Source: Ancylobacter sp. WKF20 (lineage in GTDB: Bacteria; Pseudomonadota; Alphaproteobacteria; Rhizobiales; Xanthobacteraceae). From it: a stretch of DNA of 64,000 nt. The notes beneath the pieces were generated by a model, which saw only the letters and a list, made by a program, of their open reading frames with translations, made no database searches and had not been told where the DNA came from. Both the position numbers and the translations under genes were made by a program. The stretch is from contig NZ_CP121679.1 of NCBI RefSeq assembly GCF_029760895.1, positions 2,294,001 through 2,358,000 on the forward strand, in the 5' to 3' direction. Below are positions 7,464-16,649 of this stretch, piece by piece. How positions within the stretch are numbered: the first letter of the stretch is position 1; every line of letters begins with the position of its first letter.

Positions 7464-10400
7464 ATGCTGTCTGTCTGTGCCGTCGCACATGGCCGTGCCA
7501 TCCGTCAGCCTGTGCGTTCATTCCGTCACGCTCTGCTCGCTTCGGTCGCCGGCGCCCTTCTGATGGGAGCTGCCGGCGCGCCCGCCTTGGCCGCGGATGG
7601 CGATGGCGGCGTCAGCAGCGACGGCACGCCCGGAGGCAGCGCCAGCTTTACCTCAACCGGCGGGTATGGGACATCCGGGCAGGGCACCAATGTCAGCGGC
7701 AGTGGCGGCGGCGCCGGCGCGCAAGGGGGCTGGGGTGGTTGGGGCTGGCCCTATTCCGGCGCCAACGTTGGGAGCGACGTCTCCGGCTGCGAGTGTGGCA
7801 CGCCCGGGGTTGGAGGAAACGCTCCGGGGGCTTCGGGTAGCAATGGTGGCGAGGCGCAACAGAGCGGCTGGGCGAATGGCGGCGGCGGCGGCGGCGCGCA
7901 TGGCTATGTGGGGTCTATTGATGGACTGCCAACCTTTGGATCCGTTTGGGGCGGAAGCGGCGGCATGGGAGGCGAGACCGACCCTTTCGTCAGCAACAAT
8001 AATGGCGGCGGCGGCGGCGGCGGCTTCGGTGCCGTCATCACCGGCCTCAACGGCAGCGGTGGAACGATAACCGTTCAGATTTCTGCGGGTAATGGTGGAA
8101 CCACCGGCTACCGCTCCTTGTCGGGCGGCGGCGGCAATGGCGGCACCGGGCTGCTCTTCCTTCAACTTTCCGGCGACAACGTTGTTACGCTTTCGGCCGG
8201 GGCCAGCGTGCAAGGCGGTACTGGCGGAGCCGGCATGACGCGTGCGGGCGACGCCGGCACCGGGCTCGTCATTCGCGACGGCACCGGCAACAACACCTTC
8301 AATCTCGCCGGGACCATCAGCGGTGGCGACGAGAACTACATTTTCAACAGCCACATTGGTGGCAATGGCGGCAACGGTATCGCCGTCGTCAACATGAACG
8401 GCCTCACCACGCTGAACATCAGCGCTGACGTCACGGGCGGTTCGGGGGGCGAAGGATTCACGACGGGCGGCAATGGTGGCGCGGGCATCACCGGCGACAA
8501 TCTCGCTATCAATGTCGATGGCAGCCAAGGCCCCGTGACAGTAAGCGGCGGGGCGGGCGCTTCGTTTTTCGCGGCGGGACTGGGCGGCGCCGGTATCATC
8601 GGTTCCGATCTGGCCATCGTGCTGACGGGGGCAGCGACTGTCGCGGGCGGCGGCAATGGCATCTCCGGCGCCACTGGCACAGCTGGCAATGCCGCCGCGA
8701 TTGATTTCACCGGCGGCACCAATTCGCTCGAACTCCACGCCAGTGACGCCGGTTCACCGACCCTGACCGGCAACATCGTTCATGCCGGAGGGAACGACAC
8801 ACTGACCCTGAGCGGCAGCGGCACCGGGAGCATCGAGGCCAGCCAGATCAACGGCTTCGGCACCTTTGTGAAGGAGGGATCATCCACCTGGACGATCAGC
8901 GGCGGCCTGCCGGTTTTCAGCGTCAGCAGCTGGACCCTGAATGGCGGCACAGTGTCGATCTCCGGCAATGTGTTCGGTGCCAGCGCCCCCATCCTTATCA
9001 ATGGGGCGACGCTGGCAACGACGGCGAGCTTCCTCCTTTCCGAACCCATCCAGCTTCAGGGTACGGCGGCCTTTTCCCCGGCGGCGGGCACCTCGCTCAT
9101 CCTGAGCGCAGAGCTGTCCGGGTCGAGCGCGCTGACCAAGCTGGGCGGCGGCACGCTGATCCTCGCCGGCGTCAATGCCGGCTATGCGGGCCCCGTCACC
9201 CTTGCCGCCGGCACGCTTGAGCTTAGCGGGATCGGCGGGCTGCCCGGAGCTACCAGCTGGACGCTCAATGGCGGCAGCCTCGACGTCTCCCAGAGGGGCA
9301 GCGGCACGAGCCTTCAGATGGTGTCGGGCACCGGCGCGCAATCCGACATCAACGTTGGCAGCACTGACGTGACCCTCGTGCAGCCAGCCAATGCCAGCTA
9401 TGCCGGTACCTTCTCCGGCACGGGCAGCCTAACCAAGACCGGGGCGGGGGCTCTGGTGCTCACCGGCGACAGCCCGTTCACCGGAACGACGACCATTGCC
9501 GAGGGAACGCTGCAACTCGGCGATGGCGGCACCAGCGGCTGGCTCGCGGGGGCCATCGTCAATAACGGAACCCTGGCCATCAACCGCTCCGACAGCGTCG
9601 CGATCTCCAACACGATTACTGGCCCAGGGGCCCTGCTGCTCCAGGGCGGCGGCACGGTGACTTTCGCTAGCGGCTACAGCGGCAGCGTCTCGGCCGTGGG
9701 CAGCAGCATCCAGCTCAGTGGCACCAATCTGGCGAATGCCTCGCTGGCCCTTGAAAGCGGCAGCGTCCTTTACGGCAATGGCGCGGTCGGCACTCTCACC
9801 GTCCTCGCGTCCGGCATTGTCGCGCCGGGCAATTCGCCGGGCACCCTCACGGTAAACGGGCCGGTGCTGTTCAGCGGCGCCTCGGTCTATCGGGTCGATG
9901 CGACGCCGACCGGCGGGCACGACCTCATCACCGCGACCGGCACGGTGACGCTTTCCGCCGGCAGCGCCGTGCAGGTAGTGGCCGCCCCCGGCTCCTATGC
10001 CGCGAACACCACCTACACCATCCTGACCACCACCGATGCGGTGAACGGCACCTTTGGCAGCGTCAGCAGCAATTATGCCTTCCTCAGTCCCACGCTCAGC
10101 TATGACGCGCAGAACGTTTATCTGACGCTGACCTATACCGGCACGCAGTTCGCGAGCCTGGCGCAGACCGCCAACCATGCGAGCGTCGCCGGCACGGTGC
10201 AGGGCCTCGGCTTCGGCAATGAGGTGTTCGACACGCTGCTGCTGCTGCCGGCGAGCGCGGTTCCGGGCGCGCTCGACGCGTTGTCGGGAGACGCCTACGC
10301 CTCGGTCGGCACCGTCATCCAGCAGCAGTCGATCTATGTGCGCGAGGCGGTGGGCGAGCGGCTGCGTCAGGCGCTCACCGCGCCGGGTGTCTCCCCCCTC

Positions 10401-11270
10401 GCCTATGGCGCCGGCCCGCAGACGGCGGCGCTGGGCGAGGGCCTCACCCCCACGCTGTGGATGCAGGGCTATGGCGGCTGGGGCGACACCTCGTCGGACG
10501 GAAACGCGGCCAGCATCTCCAACAGTATTGGCGGCTTCCTCATGGGCGCCGACGTCGAACTGGCGCCGAATGTGCGGGCCGGCCTGTTCGGCGGCTTCAG
10601 CCAGTCCTGGTTCGATGTGGACGACCGCAACGCCTCCGGCTCGATGGACAGCTACGATATCGGTGTCTATGCCGGCGCGCAGTTCGGGGCCATCGCCCTG
10701 CGCGGCGGTGCCGCCTATGCCTGGAACGATGTGTCGGTCTCGCGCACCGTGTCCTTCCCCGGCCTGTGGCAGGCGCTGGAGGCCGACTACACCACCGGCA
10801 CGACGCAGATCTTCGGCGAGGTCGGCTATGACATGGCGGTCGGCGCCTATGCCTTCGAGCCCTTCGCCGGCCTCGCCTATGTGCATGTCGGCGGGGCGGA
10901 TTTCACGGAGAGCGGCGGCTCGGCCGCGCTCTCCGTGTCAACCGACAGCATGGCGACGCTCTATTCCACACTGGGCGTTCGCGTCGCGACCACGCTGGAG
11001 GTGGGCGGGCGCACCCTCACCCCGCACGCGACCATCGGCTGGCAGCACGCCTTCGGCGACATCACGCCGGACGCGGCGCTCGCCTTCGCCGGCGGCTCCA
11101 CACCGTTCACCGCCGCCGGCGTGCCCATCGCCGAGGACACGCTGCTGCTGGAAGCCGGGCTGCGCTACGCACTCACCGACACCGCGCAGCTCGGCGCGTC
11201 CTATAGCGGCCAGTTCGGCGACGGCGCCACCCAGAACGCCTTTACCGTCAATTTCTCGATGAAGTTTTGA
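7464..11270 (+). CDS. Autotransporter (type V secretion) with Gly-rich passenger
   Basis: A 1268-residue self-exporting surface protein. Residues about 1-44 are a signal peptide ending ...APALA. Residues about 45-240 are extremely Gly/Ser/Asn-rich. A long beta-helix-like passenger follows, with autotransporter-associated repeats of the kind LTKxGxGxLxLxG...GTLxL at about residues 550-700. The C-terminal 270 residues, from about 998 (LWMQGYGGWG), are the outer-membrane beta-barrel and end in FSMKF with the terminal Phe typical of BamA substrates. No protease or lipase motif was seen, so adhesion or aggregation is more likely than enzymatic activity. It is transcribed alone; downstream lies a gene graveyard. 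Confidence 0.92.
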   Translation: MLSVCAVAHGRAIRQPVRSFRHALLASVAGALLMGAAGAPALAADGDGGVSSDGTPGGSASFTSTGGYGTSGQGTNVSGSGGGAGAQGGWGGWGWPYSGANVGSDVSGCECGTPGVGGNAPGASGSNGGEAQQSGWANGGGGGGAHGYVGSIDGLPTFGSVWGGSGGMGGETDPFVSNNNGGGGGGGFGAVITGLNGSGGTITVQISAGNGGTTGYRSLSGGGGNGGTGLLFLQLSGDNVVTLSAGASVQGGTGGAGMTRAGDAGTGLVIRDGTGNNTFNLAGTISGGDENYIFNSHIGGNGGNGIAVVNMNGLTTLNISADVTGGSGGEGFTTGGNGGAGITGDNLAINVDGSQGPVTVSGGAGASFFAAGLGGAGIIGSDLAIVLTGAATVAGGGNGISGATGTAGNAAAIDFTGGTNSLELHASDAGSPTLTGNIVHAGGNDTLTLSGSGTGSIEASQINGFGTFVKEGSSTWTISGGLPVFSVSSWTLNGGTVSISGNVFGASAPILINGATLATTASFLLSEPIQLQGTAAFSPAAGTSLILSAELSGSSALTKLGGGTLILAGVNAGYAGPVTLAAGTLELSGIGGLPGATSWTLNGGSLDVSQRGSGTSLQMVSGTGAQSDINVGSTDVTLVQPANASYAGTFSGTGSLTKTGAGALVLTGDSPFTGTTTIAEGTLQLGDGGTSGWLAGAIVNNGTLAINRSDSVAISNTITGPGALLLQGGGTVTFASGYSGSVSAVGSSIQLSGTNLANASLALESGSVLYGNGAVGTLTVLASGIVAPGNSPGTLTVNGPVLFSGASVYRVDATPTGGHDLITATGTVTLSAGSAVQVVAAPGSYAANTTYTILTTTDAVNGTFGSVSSNYAFLSPTLSYDAQNVYLTLTYTGTQFASLAQTANHASVAGTVQGLGFGNEVFDTLLLLPASAVPGALDALSGDAYASVGTVIQQQSIYVREAVGERLRQALTAPGVSPLAYGAGPQTAALGEGLTPTLWMQGYGGWGDTSSDGNAASISNSIGGFLMGADVELAPNVRAGLFGGFSQSWFDVDDRNASGSMDSYDIGVYAGAQFGAIALRGGAAYAWNDVSVSRTVSFPGLWQALEADYTTGTTQIFGEVGYDMAVGAYAFEPFAGLAYVHVGGADFTESGGSAALSVSTDSMATLYSTLGVRVATTLEVGGRTLTPHATIGWQHAFGDITPDAALAFAGGSTPFTAAGVPIAEDTLLLEAGLRYALTDTAQLGASYSGQFGDGATQNAFTVNFSMKF

Positions 11271-11280
11271 ACGGAGAAAG

Positions 11281-11470
11281 CCGCCATCGCGATCCTGGAA
11301 GCCGCGCTAGCCGGAGAAGGGCAGAGGATTCGCCGTTGTTGCCCAGGAGGTCAAGAATCTAACCAGCCATTCCAAGAATGGCGACCGTGGATATCGCCAA
11401 GTACATCAACGAATTACTGACGGTCTACGGCGCCATCTCCAATTCTCTCGGCGCAAAATCGTATCAATGT
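11281..11470 (+). pseudogene. Frameshifted remnant of a methyl-accepting chemotaxis protein
   Basis: Three frames together spell the MCP signalling hairpin. AILEAALAGE corresponds to the usual ATIEAARAGE, and after a shift GRGFAVVAQEVKNLTSHS is the hallmark hairpin tip. After another shift, ATVDIAKYINELLTVYGAIS resembles the helix that follows in intact receptors (ATEEIARQI...). At least two frameshifts and missing ends make it non-functional. It begins right after the autotransporter stop. Confidence 0.75.
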
Positions 11471-11519
11471 CGCGGTGCACGCCTTTCATGAAGGACGTCG
11501 CCTCGACGGGATAAGATCG

Positions 11520-11725
11520 CCTTCCTTCCAGTGGGATCGAAGGGCGAGCGGCCGTGCGGACGCAACGTGTTGTCGTGCGTCCGCCATGCCTCGACGATCC
11601 GTCTGGCTGCGGCCAGCGATGGCAACATGTGCTAGGTCAGGCACTCGTCACGCGAGCGACCATCAAAGCTCTCGACGAAGCCATTCTGCTGCGGCCAGCT
11701 CGGCGCGCCGCGCCGCATCCTCATA
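11520..11725 (-). mobile_element. IS3-family transposase (ORFB) remnant
   Basis: Read on the minus strand, the bases encode QNGFVESFDGRSRDECLT, then an in-frame stop, then SLAAARRIVEAWRTHDNTLRPHG. This is the C-terminal integrase core of IS3-family transposases, containing the last acidic residue (FVESF) and the WR.YN..RPH motif. Both ends and the rest of the element are missing and no terminal inverted repeat was found, so it is a decayed fragment. It lies between the chemotaxis remnant and the sulfonate-type binding protein gene. Confidence 0.8.
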
Positions 11726-11806
11726 CGGCTTGAGATCGTCGAGTTGGGGCGGCAGCCGCGCCGAGTGCACGATCTGCGCAAGCACGGCCAGGGTCAGCCG
11801 CCCCAT
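11663..11806 (-). other. Short open frame of doubtful status
   Basis: A 47-codon ATG frame (MGRLTLAVLAQ ... AAAEWLRREL) with coding-like composition, partly overlapping the IS3 fragment in another frame. It may be the truncated start or interior of a gene broken by the insertion, or chance. No family is recognised. Apart from this and the two remnants, the gap 11271-11812 shows nothing else. Confidence 0.2.
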
Positions 11807-11812
11807 ACACGT

Positions 11813-12841
11813 TCAGTTATTGGCCAGCTTCTTGAGCGCTGCGTCGTAATAGGAGCGGTCGATCCAGGTGCTGTAATCGACCTTGCCCTTCAGCAGCCCG
11901 GCCTCGGCCATGAAGGCTTCCTCGGCCTGGAGTGCCCGCACCGCTTCCTCGGTGATCTTCGGATCCTGCCAGAACTTGCCCTCGCCATAGGTCGAGCGCA
12001 CGGCCTTCTCGCTGCTGCCGGTCTCTTTGATGAAGATCTGGATGGTCTCCTCCGGGTGCGCATCGGCCCAGCGCGCGGTCTCGATGTCGATGGCCAACAG
12101 GCGCGCGACGATGTCGGGGTATTTGCGCGCAAAGGTGCCGTTCACGCTGAGAACGTGCGGCACCGCCCACTCGCGCTTTCCGGACACGCCGGCGTCGAAG
12201 ATCACTTTTGCCCCGCCCACATCGACCAGCTTCTGCGCCGGCCCCGTGCTCTCGACAATGGCGTCGATATCGCCGCGCGCCAGCGCCGGGCCCGAGCTCT
12301 CGATGCCGATATTGAGCAGCTCGACGTCCTTGATCGAAACGCCCGCCTCCTTCAGCGCCTTGGCAAAGGTGGAGTGACGCACCGTGCCGGTGAGCACCGC
12401 GACCTTCTTGCCCTTCAGCTCGGCGATGTTCTTGAGCGGCGAGTCGGGGCGCACCACGATCAGCGTCTCGTTGGAGGGCACCCAGCTTGAGAGGCCGATC
12501 GCCTTCACATCGGCGCCGGCCGCGCCAAGGCGAAGCGAGGGGTTATTGCCGATGTAAGTGAACTCGATGGCGCCCGAACCCAGCGCCACCGAGGCGGGCC
12601 CGCCGCCGTCGAAGGTCGCGAGCTCGACACGGATGCCGTCCTTGGCGAATTCCTGCTCCAGCAGCTTCTTGTTGCGGTAGAGGATAAATTTGAGATGCCC
12701 CGGCGCCGTGGAACCGATGCGGATCACCTCCGGCTTGTCGTCTGCCTGGGCCGGGATGATGCCGGCCAGCGGGGCAAGGGTAGCGAGACCGAGCGCCTGA
12801 ACGACGCGCCGGCGCGAAAGGGAGAAGGAGTACGGGGCCAT
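11813..12841 (-). CDS. Sulfonate/nitrate/taurine-type ABC substrate-binding protein
   Basis: A 342-residue periplasmic binding protein of the SsuA/TauA class (NMT1-like fold). It begins with a twin-arginine-like signal (SRRRVVQAL, then a hydrophobic core, cleavage near PAQA-DD). The mature part shows the class features IRIGSTAPGH, ATFDGGGPASVALGSGAIEF and KGKKVAVLTGTVRH. It is the last gene of a five-gene minus-strand operon (flavoprotein, ferredoxin, ATPase, permease, binding protein), 39 bases after the permease stop. An organosulfonate is likely as substrate, but nitrate, thiamine precursors and other ligands are bound by relatives. Confidence 0.87.
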   Translation of the reverse strand: MAPYSFSLSRRRVVQALGLATLAPLAGIIPAQADDKPEVIRIGSTAPGHLKFILYRNKKLLEQEFAKDGIRVELATFDGGGPASVALGSGAIEFTYIGNNPSLRLGAAGADVKAIGLSSWVPSNETLIVVRPDSPLKNIAELKGKKVAVLTGTVRHSTFAKALKEAGVSIKDVELLNIGIESSGPALARGDIDAIVESTGPAQKLVDVGGAKVIFDAGVSGKREWAVPHVLSVNGTFARKYPDIVARLLAIDIETARWADAHPEETIQIFIKETGSSEKAVRSTYGEGKFWQDPKITEEAVRALQAEEAFMAEAGLLKGKVDYSTWIDRSYYDAALKKLANN

Positions 12842-12880
12842 GATCGGAGCCTTTCGGGAGATGTGAAGGGGATGGCGCCG

Positions 12881-13741
12881 TCAGGCGACGCCCTTATCCT
12901 CGGAAGCGCGCCAGCGCGTTGCCCGGGCCTCGAAGGCCACGAGACCGTAATTCAGCAGGAAGCCGATAACCGTCAGCGTCAGGATGCCCGCATACATGCG
13001 GTCGGTTTCCAGCATCAGCGACGAGTTCTGGATGAGGTAGCCGATGCCCGACTGGGCGGCGAGCATCTCGGCGGCGATCACCGAGAACAGCGAGCTCTTC
13101 ACGCCTAGCCGCGCGCCGGCGACGATCGAGGGCACGGCGGAGGGCAGGATCACCTTGCGGAACAGATCCCAGTCCGAGGTGCCCATCGAGCGCGCGGCCT
13201 TGATGTGCAGCGGATCGACCGACTTCACGCCGACAATGGTGTTGATCAGCAGGAAGAACACGGCGGCGTAGAAGGTGATCGCCACCTTGGAGGCCTCGCC
13301 GATGCCGAGCACCAGGATGAACACTGGCAGCAGGGCGAATTGCGAGGTGTTGCGCAGAGTCTGCACCAGGAAATCGCTGATCTTCTCGAACAGCGGGTAG
13401 CGGCCCATCAGCAGGCCGAGCGGAATGGCGACCACGACCGCCAGGCCGAAGCCGATGGCAGCACGCTGCAGGCTGATGCCGATATGGCGCGCGAGCAGGC
13501 CGCTATGGATCATGTCCCCGAGCGTCGCCAGCACCTGGCTCAGCGGCGGGAAGAAGATGGCGTTGATCCAGCCGAGGCGCGGCGCGAGCTCCCAGACGAG
13601 AGCAAGCAGCAGCAGCGCCGGCAGGCCGAGGCCAATGGTCTGGATGGTCTGCCACACCGAGGAGTGTGAGGGCAGGAAGGCGGGCCGGCTCCACCAGACG
13701 CGGGGCGGAACATCGGTCGATTTGTCGGTGGCGAGCGTCAT
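12881..13741 (-). CDS. ABC transporter permease (SsuC/TauC-like)
   Basis: A 286-residue inner-membrane permease of the BPD_transp_1 family with about six transmembrane helices. Classical features are the SLQRAAIGFGLAVVVAIPLGLLMG segment and the cytoplasmic coupling loop (AARSMGTSDWDLFRKVILPSAVPSI), which contacts the ATPase. It ends with ..TVIGFLLNYGLVAFEARATRW, the usual end of SsuC-type proteins. The N-terminal about 30 residues are cytoplasmic. It lies 10 bases downstream of the ATPase stop and 39 before the binding-protein start, so it imports the ligand captured by that protein. Confidence 0.92.
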   Translation of the reverse strand: MTLATDKSTDVPPRVWWSRPAFLPSHSSVWQTIQTIGLGLPALLLLALVWELAPRLGWINAIFFPPLSQVLATLGDMIHSGLLARHIGISLQRAAIGFGLAVVVAIPLGLLMGRYPLFEKISDFLVQTLRNTSQFALLPVFILVLGIGEASKVAITFYAAVFFLLINTIVGVKSVDPLHIKAARSMGTSDWDLFRKVILPSAVPSIVAGARLGVKSSLFSVIAAEMLAAQSGIGYLIQNSSLMLETDRMYAGILTLTVIGFLLNYGLVAFEARATRWRASEDKGVA

Positions 13742-13751
13742 CGTCCAGTCC

Positions 13752-14624
13752 TCAGGCGTTATAGGCGGAGGCGAGAGCCCAATCGCGCTGGGCCTTGCGG
13801 ACCTCTTCGCGCAGGGCGTCCCACACGCGGGCCCGGTAGGCGTTGAAAGCGTCGCTGTTGCGGATCTCGATGTCGCGCGGGCGCGGAAGGTCGACCTCGA
13901 TGATCTCCTTCACCCGCGCCGGGCGGGCGGTCATCACCACGATCCGGTCGGCGAGGAAGATGGCCTCGTCGATCGAGTGGGTGACGAACACCACCGTCGT
14001 CTTGATCTGCTCCCAGATGCGCAGCAGCTCGCTTTGCAGGATATCGCGCGTCTGCGCATCGAGCGCGGCGAAGGGCTCATCCATCAGCAGCACCTGCGGA
14101 TCGGTCGCTAGCGCGCGGGCAATTGCCACGCGCTGCTGCATGCCGCCGGAGAGCTGTGAGGGGTAGCGGTCCTCAAAGCCGGTCAGGCCGAACAGGTTGA
14201 GGAAATGCTGCGCCCGCTCGCTCCGCGCCGCCCGGCCGACGCCGCGGACCTCCAGCGGGTACTCGATGTTCTGCAGGGCCGTCCGCCAGGGAAACAGCGC
14301 ATATTGCTGGAACACATAGGCGGTCTCGCCATGCGGGCGCGTGACCTTCTTCCCATCGATCGCGGCGAAACCGGCGCTCGGCTGAGTCAACCCGGCGATC
14401 ACGTCCAGCAGCACCGACTTGCCGCTGCCCGAAGGGCCGACGATGGTGACGAACTCGCCCGGCCTTATGTCGAGATCGACGCCGGAGAGCACCGGGATGC
14501 GATCGCTCACCGTGCCGTCCAGCGTGACGCTCTGGCCGGGCTTGAGCTGGAACGTCTTGCGCACGTCGCTGATGGAGATGCGGCTGGTCGCCGGCGGCGC
14601 GGCGACGGGGGCGATGGTGCTCAT
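13752..14624 (-). CDS. ABC transporter ATPase (SsuB/TauB-like)
   Basis: A 290-residue nucleotide-binding subunit. Walker A is GPSGSGKS, the Q-loop VFQQYALFPW, the signature LSGGMQQR and Walker B VLLMDEPFAALD, followed by the switch histidine in VFVTHSIDEA. These are all intact, and the PFAALDAQTR D-loop is typical of nitrate/sulfonate/taurine importers. The start overlaps the ferredoxin stop by four bases (ATGA), so transporter and redox pair are translationally coupled. It energises the permease encoded just downstream. Confidence 0.93.
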   Translation of the reverse strand: MSTIAPVAAPPATSRISISDVRKTFQLKPGQSVTLDGTVSDRIPVLSGVDLDIRPGEFVTIVGPSGSGKSVLLDVIAGLTQPSAGFAAIDGKKVTRPHGETAYVFQQYALFPWRTALQNIEYPLEVRGVGRAARSERAQHFLNLFGLTGFEDRYPSQLSGGMQQRVAIARALATDPQVLLMDEPFAALDAQTRDILQSELLRIWEQIKTTVVFVTHSIDEAIFLADRIVVMTARPARVKEIIEVDLPRPRDIEIRNSDAFNAYRARVWDALREEVRKAQRDWALASAYNA

Positions 14625-14989
14625 GGTGCGGTGCTCCTTGCCCCGGCCGGCGTGCCGCCGGTCAACGAGGCCTGGCGAAGCCGATGGGTGGGGTCTTTGT
14701 CGGCGCCGCCTTCGCGGCCCTTCTTCCAGCCGAGCGCGCGCGCATAGCTGCCGAACAGGCCGGCCTCGACGACCGCGCTCTCGGTGATGCCGGTGACGTG
14801 CTCGGGATCGAAGGCGACATAGAGCGCGTCAACCGGGCAGTAGATCTCGCACAGGAAGCAGGTCTGACAGTCGTCCTGCCGGGCGATCACCGGCACGCCG
14901 CCGGCGACAGCCTCAAAGACATTGGCGGGGCAGGCCTTCACGCAGACATTGCAGGCCGTGCAGCGGGTTTCAGATAGAACCTCGATCAT
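14621..14989 (-). CDS. Two-[4Fe-4S] ferredoxin, AprB-like partner
   Basis: A 122-residue iron-sulfur protein with two CxxCxxCxxxCP clusters (Cys10/13/16/20 and Cys41/44/47/51), giving two [4Fe-4S] centres, plus a C-terminal tail of about 70 residues. The spacing and the tail recall the beta subunit of adenylylsulfate reductase. Its start overlaps the stop of the flavoprotein gene and its stop overlaps the ATPase start, so it should serve as electron carrier for that flavoprotein. The pair is probably a reductase or dehydrogenase acting on a sulfur compound brought in by the transporter; the exact reaction is inferred only from family and context. Confidence 0.85.
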   Translation of the reverse strand: MIEVLSETRCTACNVCVKACPANVFEAVAGGVPVIARQDDCQTCFLCEIYCPVDALYVAFDPEHVTGITESAVVEAGLFGSYARALGWKKGREGGADKDPTHRLRQASLTGGTPAGARSTAP

Positions 14990-16563
14990 GATGCGACGGC
15001 CTCGGCGGGCTGGGTGCCGAAGCTGAGCGTCGGCTGGTCGATGCCGGCGATGGAGAGGCGGCGGGCCTGCGCGGCATCGCTGCCGGGGGCGTCGAGGCGT
15101 CGGTGCATGCCGCGCGTCTCGGTGCGGGCCTGCGCGGCGCGGTAGGCCCAGCGGCTGGAGGCAAGCAACGCCGCCGCCTCCCGCAGCCGGAAAGCGGTGG
15201 CGCCGGTGCCATGGCCATGGTCGCGCAGCGTCGCCCAGGCGCCGTCGAGCCGGTCGAGCGAGGTGGCGAGCTTGGGCGCGCTGCGGAAGAAATTGCGGTC
15301 CACCGGCAACATCTCGGCGCGCACCAGCGCCACAGCCTCCGCCGGATCGACGGCGCCGGCGGCGAGAGCGGGGCGAAGACCGGCCTGCCCGGTCGGCCGC
15401 ACGGCACGCTCATGCGCCCGGCTGCCGAGGCGCGTGGCGAAGGCGGCCGCGCCCTTGCCGGACCACACGCCGGTGGCGATGGCCCAAGAGGCGTTCGGCC
15501 CGCCGCCACCGGTCGCCGCGCCGGCAATATCCTGCCGGTCCAGCGTATCGCCGGCGGCATAGAGGCCGGGAATGCCGACGCCGCAGTCGTCGTCCTGTCG
15601 TCTCAGCCCGCCGGTGCCGCGCACCGTGCCTTCCGAGCGCAGGGCTATGGGAAAGAGATCGACGAACGGATCGATGCCGGCGCGGTCGAACGGCAGGAAG
15701 CAGTTTGGCTGGCCCCGGCGCAGCGCGTCGGGAAGCGCGCCGGTCGCGCGGTCCAGCCGGGCGAAAATGGGTCCTTCCAGCGATTCCTGCGCCAGCACGG
15801 GAAAGCGTTGGCCGGGAGGAATGTCGATGGCCGAGCCGTCGGTCCGGTAGAAGCTCGCCCAGAAATAAGGCAGCCCTTTATTCACCGACGAGTGCAGCGG
15901 CACGATGCCATACTGGTTGGAGAACTCCATGCCGGACAGGGTGGCGCCGAGCTCGGCGGCCATCAGCTGGCCGTCGCCGGTAAGCCCGGTGGCGCCGAGG
16001 ATGCGCGAGCCGAAGGCGCAGCCGCCGGTGGCAAGCACCACGGCACTGGCGCGCGCCTCCCAGTTCTCGCCGATCTGTCGGGCAAAGCCGGCAGCACCGG
16101 CCACCGCATCGCCGGCGACCAGAAGCTCCAGCGCGGGATGATGGTCACGGATCGTCACGCCGGCGCGCACGAGCTGGGTGCGCAGGAAGCGCATATAGTC
16201 CGGGCCGCGCAGATTGGCGATGTAGAGCTGGCCCTCATCGTCGCGCGGAAAGCGGTAGCCGCGCTCGGCAAGGAAGTTGAGGTGCTGAGTTGCCGCATCA
16301 ATGACGCGGGACATCTGACGGAGATCGGCGAGCCCCTCGGATTGCTTCGCCCGCTCGGCGACAAGGCGCGCGCGCCGCTCCGGCGTGGTGGCGAACCAGG
16401 TCCCGGTGTTCGAGGGCGCGGTGGCGCCGCTGGTGCCGACATAGCCCTTGTCGACCAGAACGACGCTGCATCCGGCTTCGCGCGCGGCAAGCGCCGCCCA
16501 GCAGGCCGCCGGCCCACCCCCGATGACGAGGACGTCCGATTGAAGCTGGACAGTAGCAGCCAC
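14986..16563 (-). CDS. FAD-binding oxidoreductase, AprA / fumarate-reductase family
   Basis: A 525-residue flavoprotein. The GTG at 16563, five bases after GGAGG, is a better start than the TTG at 16575. The FAD dinucleotide motif is VIGGGPAACWAA near the N-terminus, followed by SGATAPSNTG, an ATGG motif and the late GLYAAGDTLDRQDIAGAATGGGG flavin contact. The family holds succinate dehydrogenase, fumarate reductase, aspartate oxidase and adenylylsulfate reductase. The adjacent two-cluster ferredoxin points to the last group. It is the first gene of an operon that continues into a sulfonate-type ABC importer. A role in oxidising or reducing a sulfur group is plausible; no sulfate-reduction genes are present. 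Confidence 0.82.
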   Translation of the reverse strand: MAATVQLQSDVLVIGGGPAACWAALAAREAGCSVVLVDKGYVGTSGATAPSNTGTWFATTPERRARLVAERAKQSEGLADLRQMSRVIDAATQHLNFLAERGYRFPRDDEGQLYIANLRGPDYMRFLRTQLVRAGVTIRDHHPALELLVAGDAVAGAAGFARQIGENWEARASAVVLATGGCAFGSRILGATGLTGDGQLMAAELGATLSGMEFSNQYGIVPLHSSVNKGLPYFWASFYRTDGSAIDIPPGQRFPVLAQESLEGPIFARLDRATGALPDALRRGQPNCFLPFDRAGIDPFVDLFPIALRSEGTVRGTGGLRRQDDDCGVGIPGLYAAGDTLDRQDIAGAATGGGGPNASWAIATGVWSGKGAAAFATRLGSRAHERAVRPTGQAGLRPALAAGAVDPAEAVALVRAEMLPVDRNFFRSAPKLATSLDRLDGAWATLRDHGHGTGATAFRLREAAALLASSRWAYRAAQARTETRGMHRRLDAPGSDAAQARRLSIAGIDQPTLSFGTQPAEAVAS

Positions 16564-16649
16564 AACAGCCTCCAAATGCGCGGGACGATGATGAAACCAC
16601 CCCCGTCAAGCTCCCAACCCCGGCGGCGAGCGCGGGCGCCAGAACCATT

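Noticed and set aside
7600..8200. Gly-codon repeats considered as a tandem repeat or CRISPR-like array
   Set aside because: Unit length and spacing are irregular and are explained by Gly-rich coding sequence.
9429..10886. Minus-strand frame opposite the autotransporter
   Set aside because: Produced by the repetitive GC-rich passenger and barrel coding sequence.
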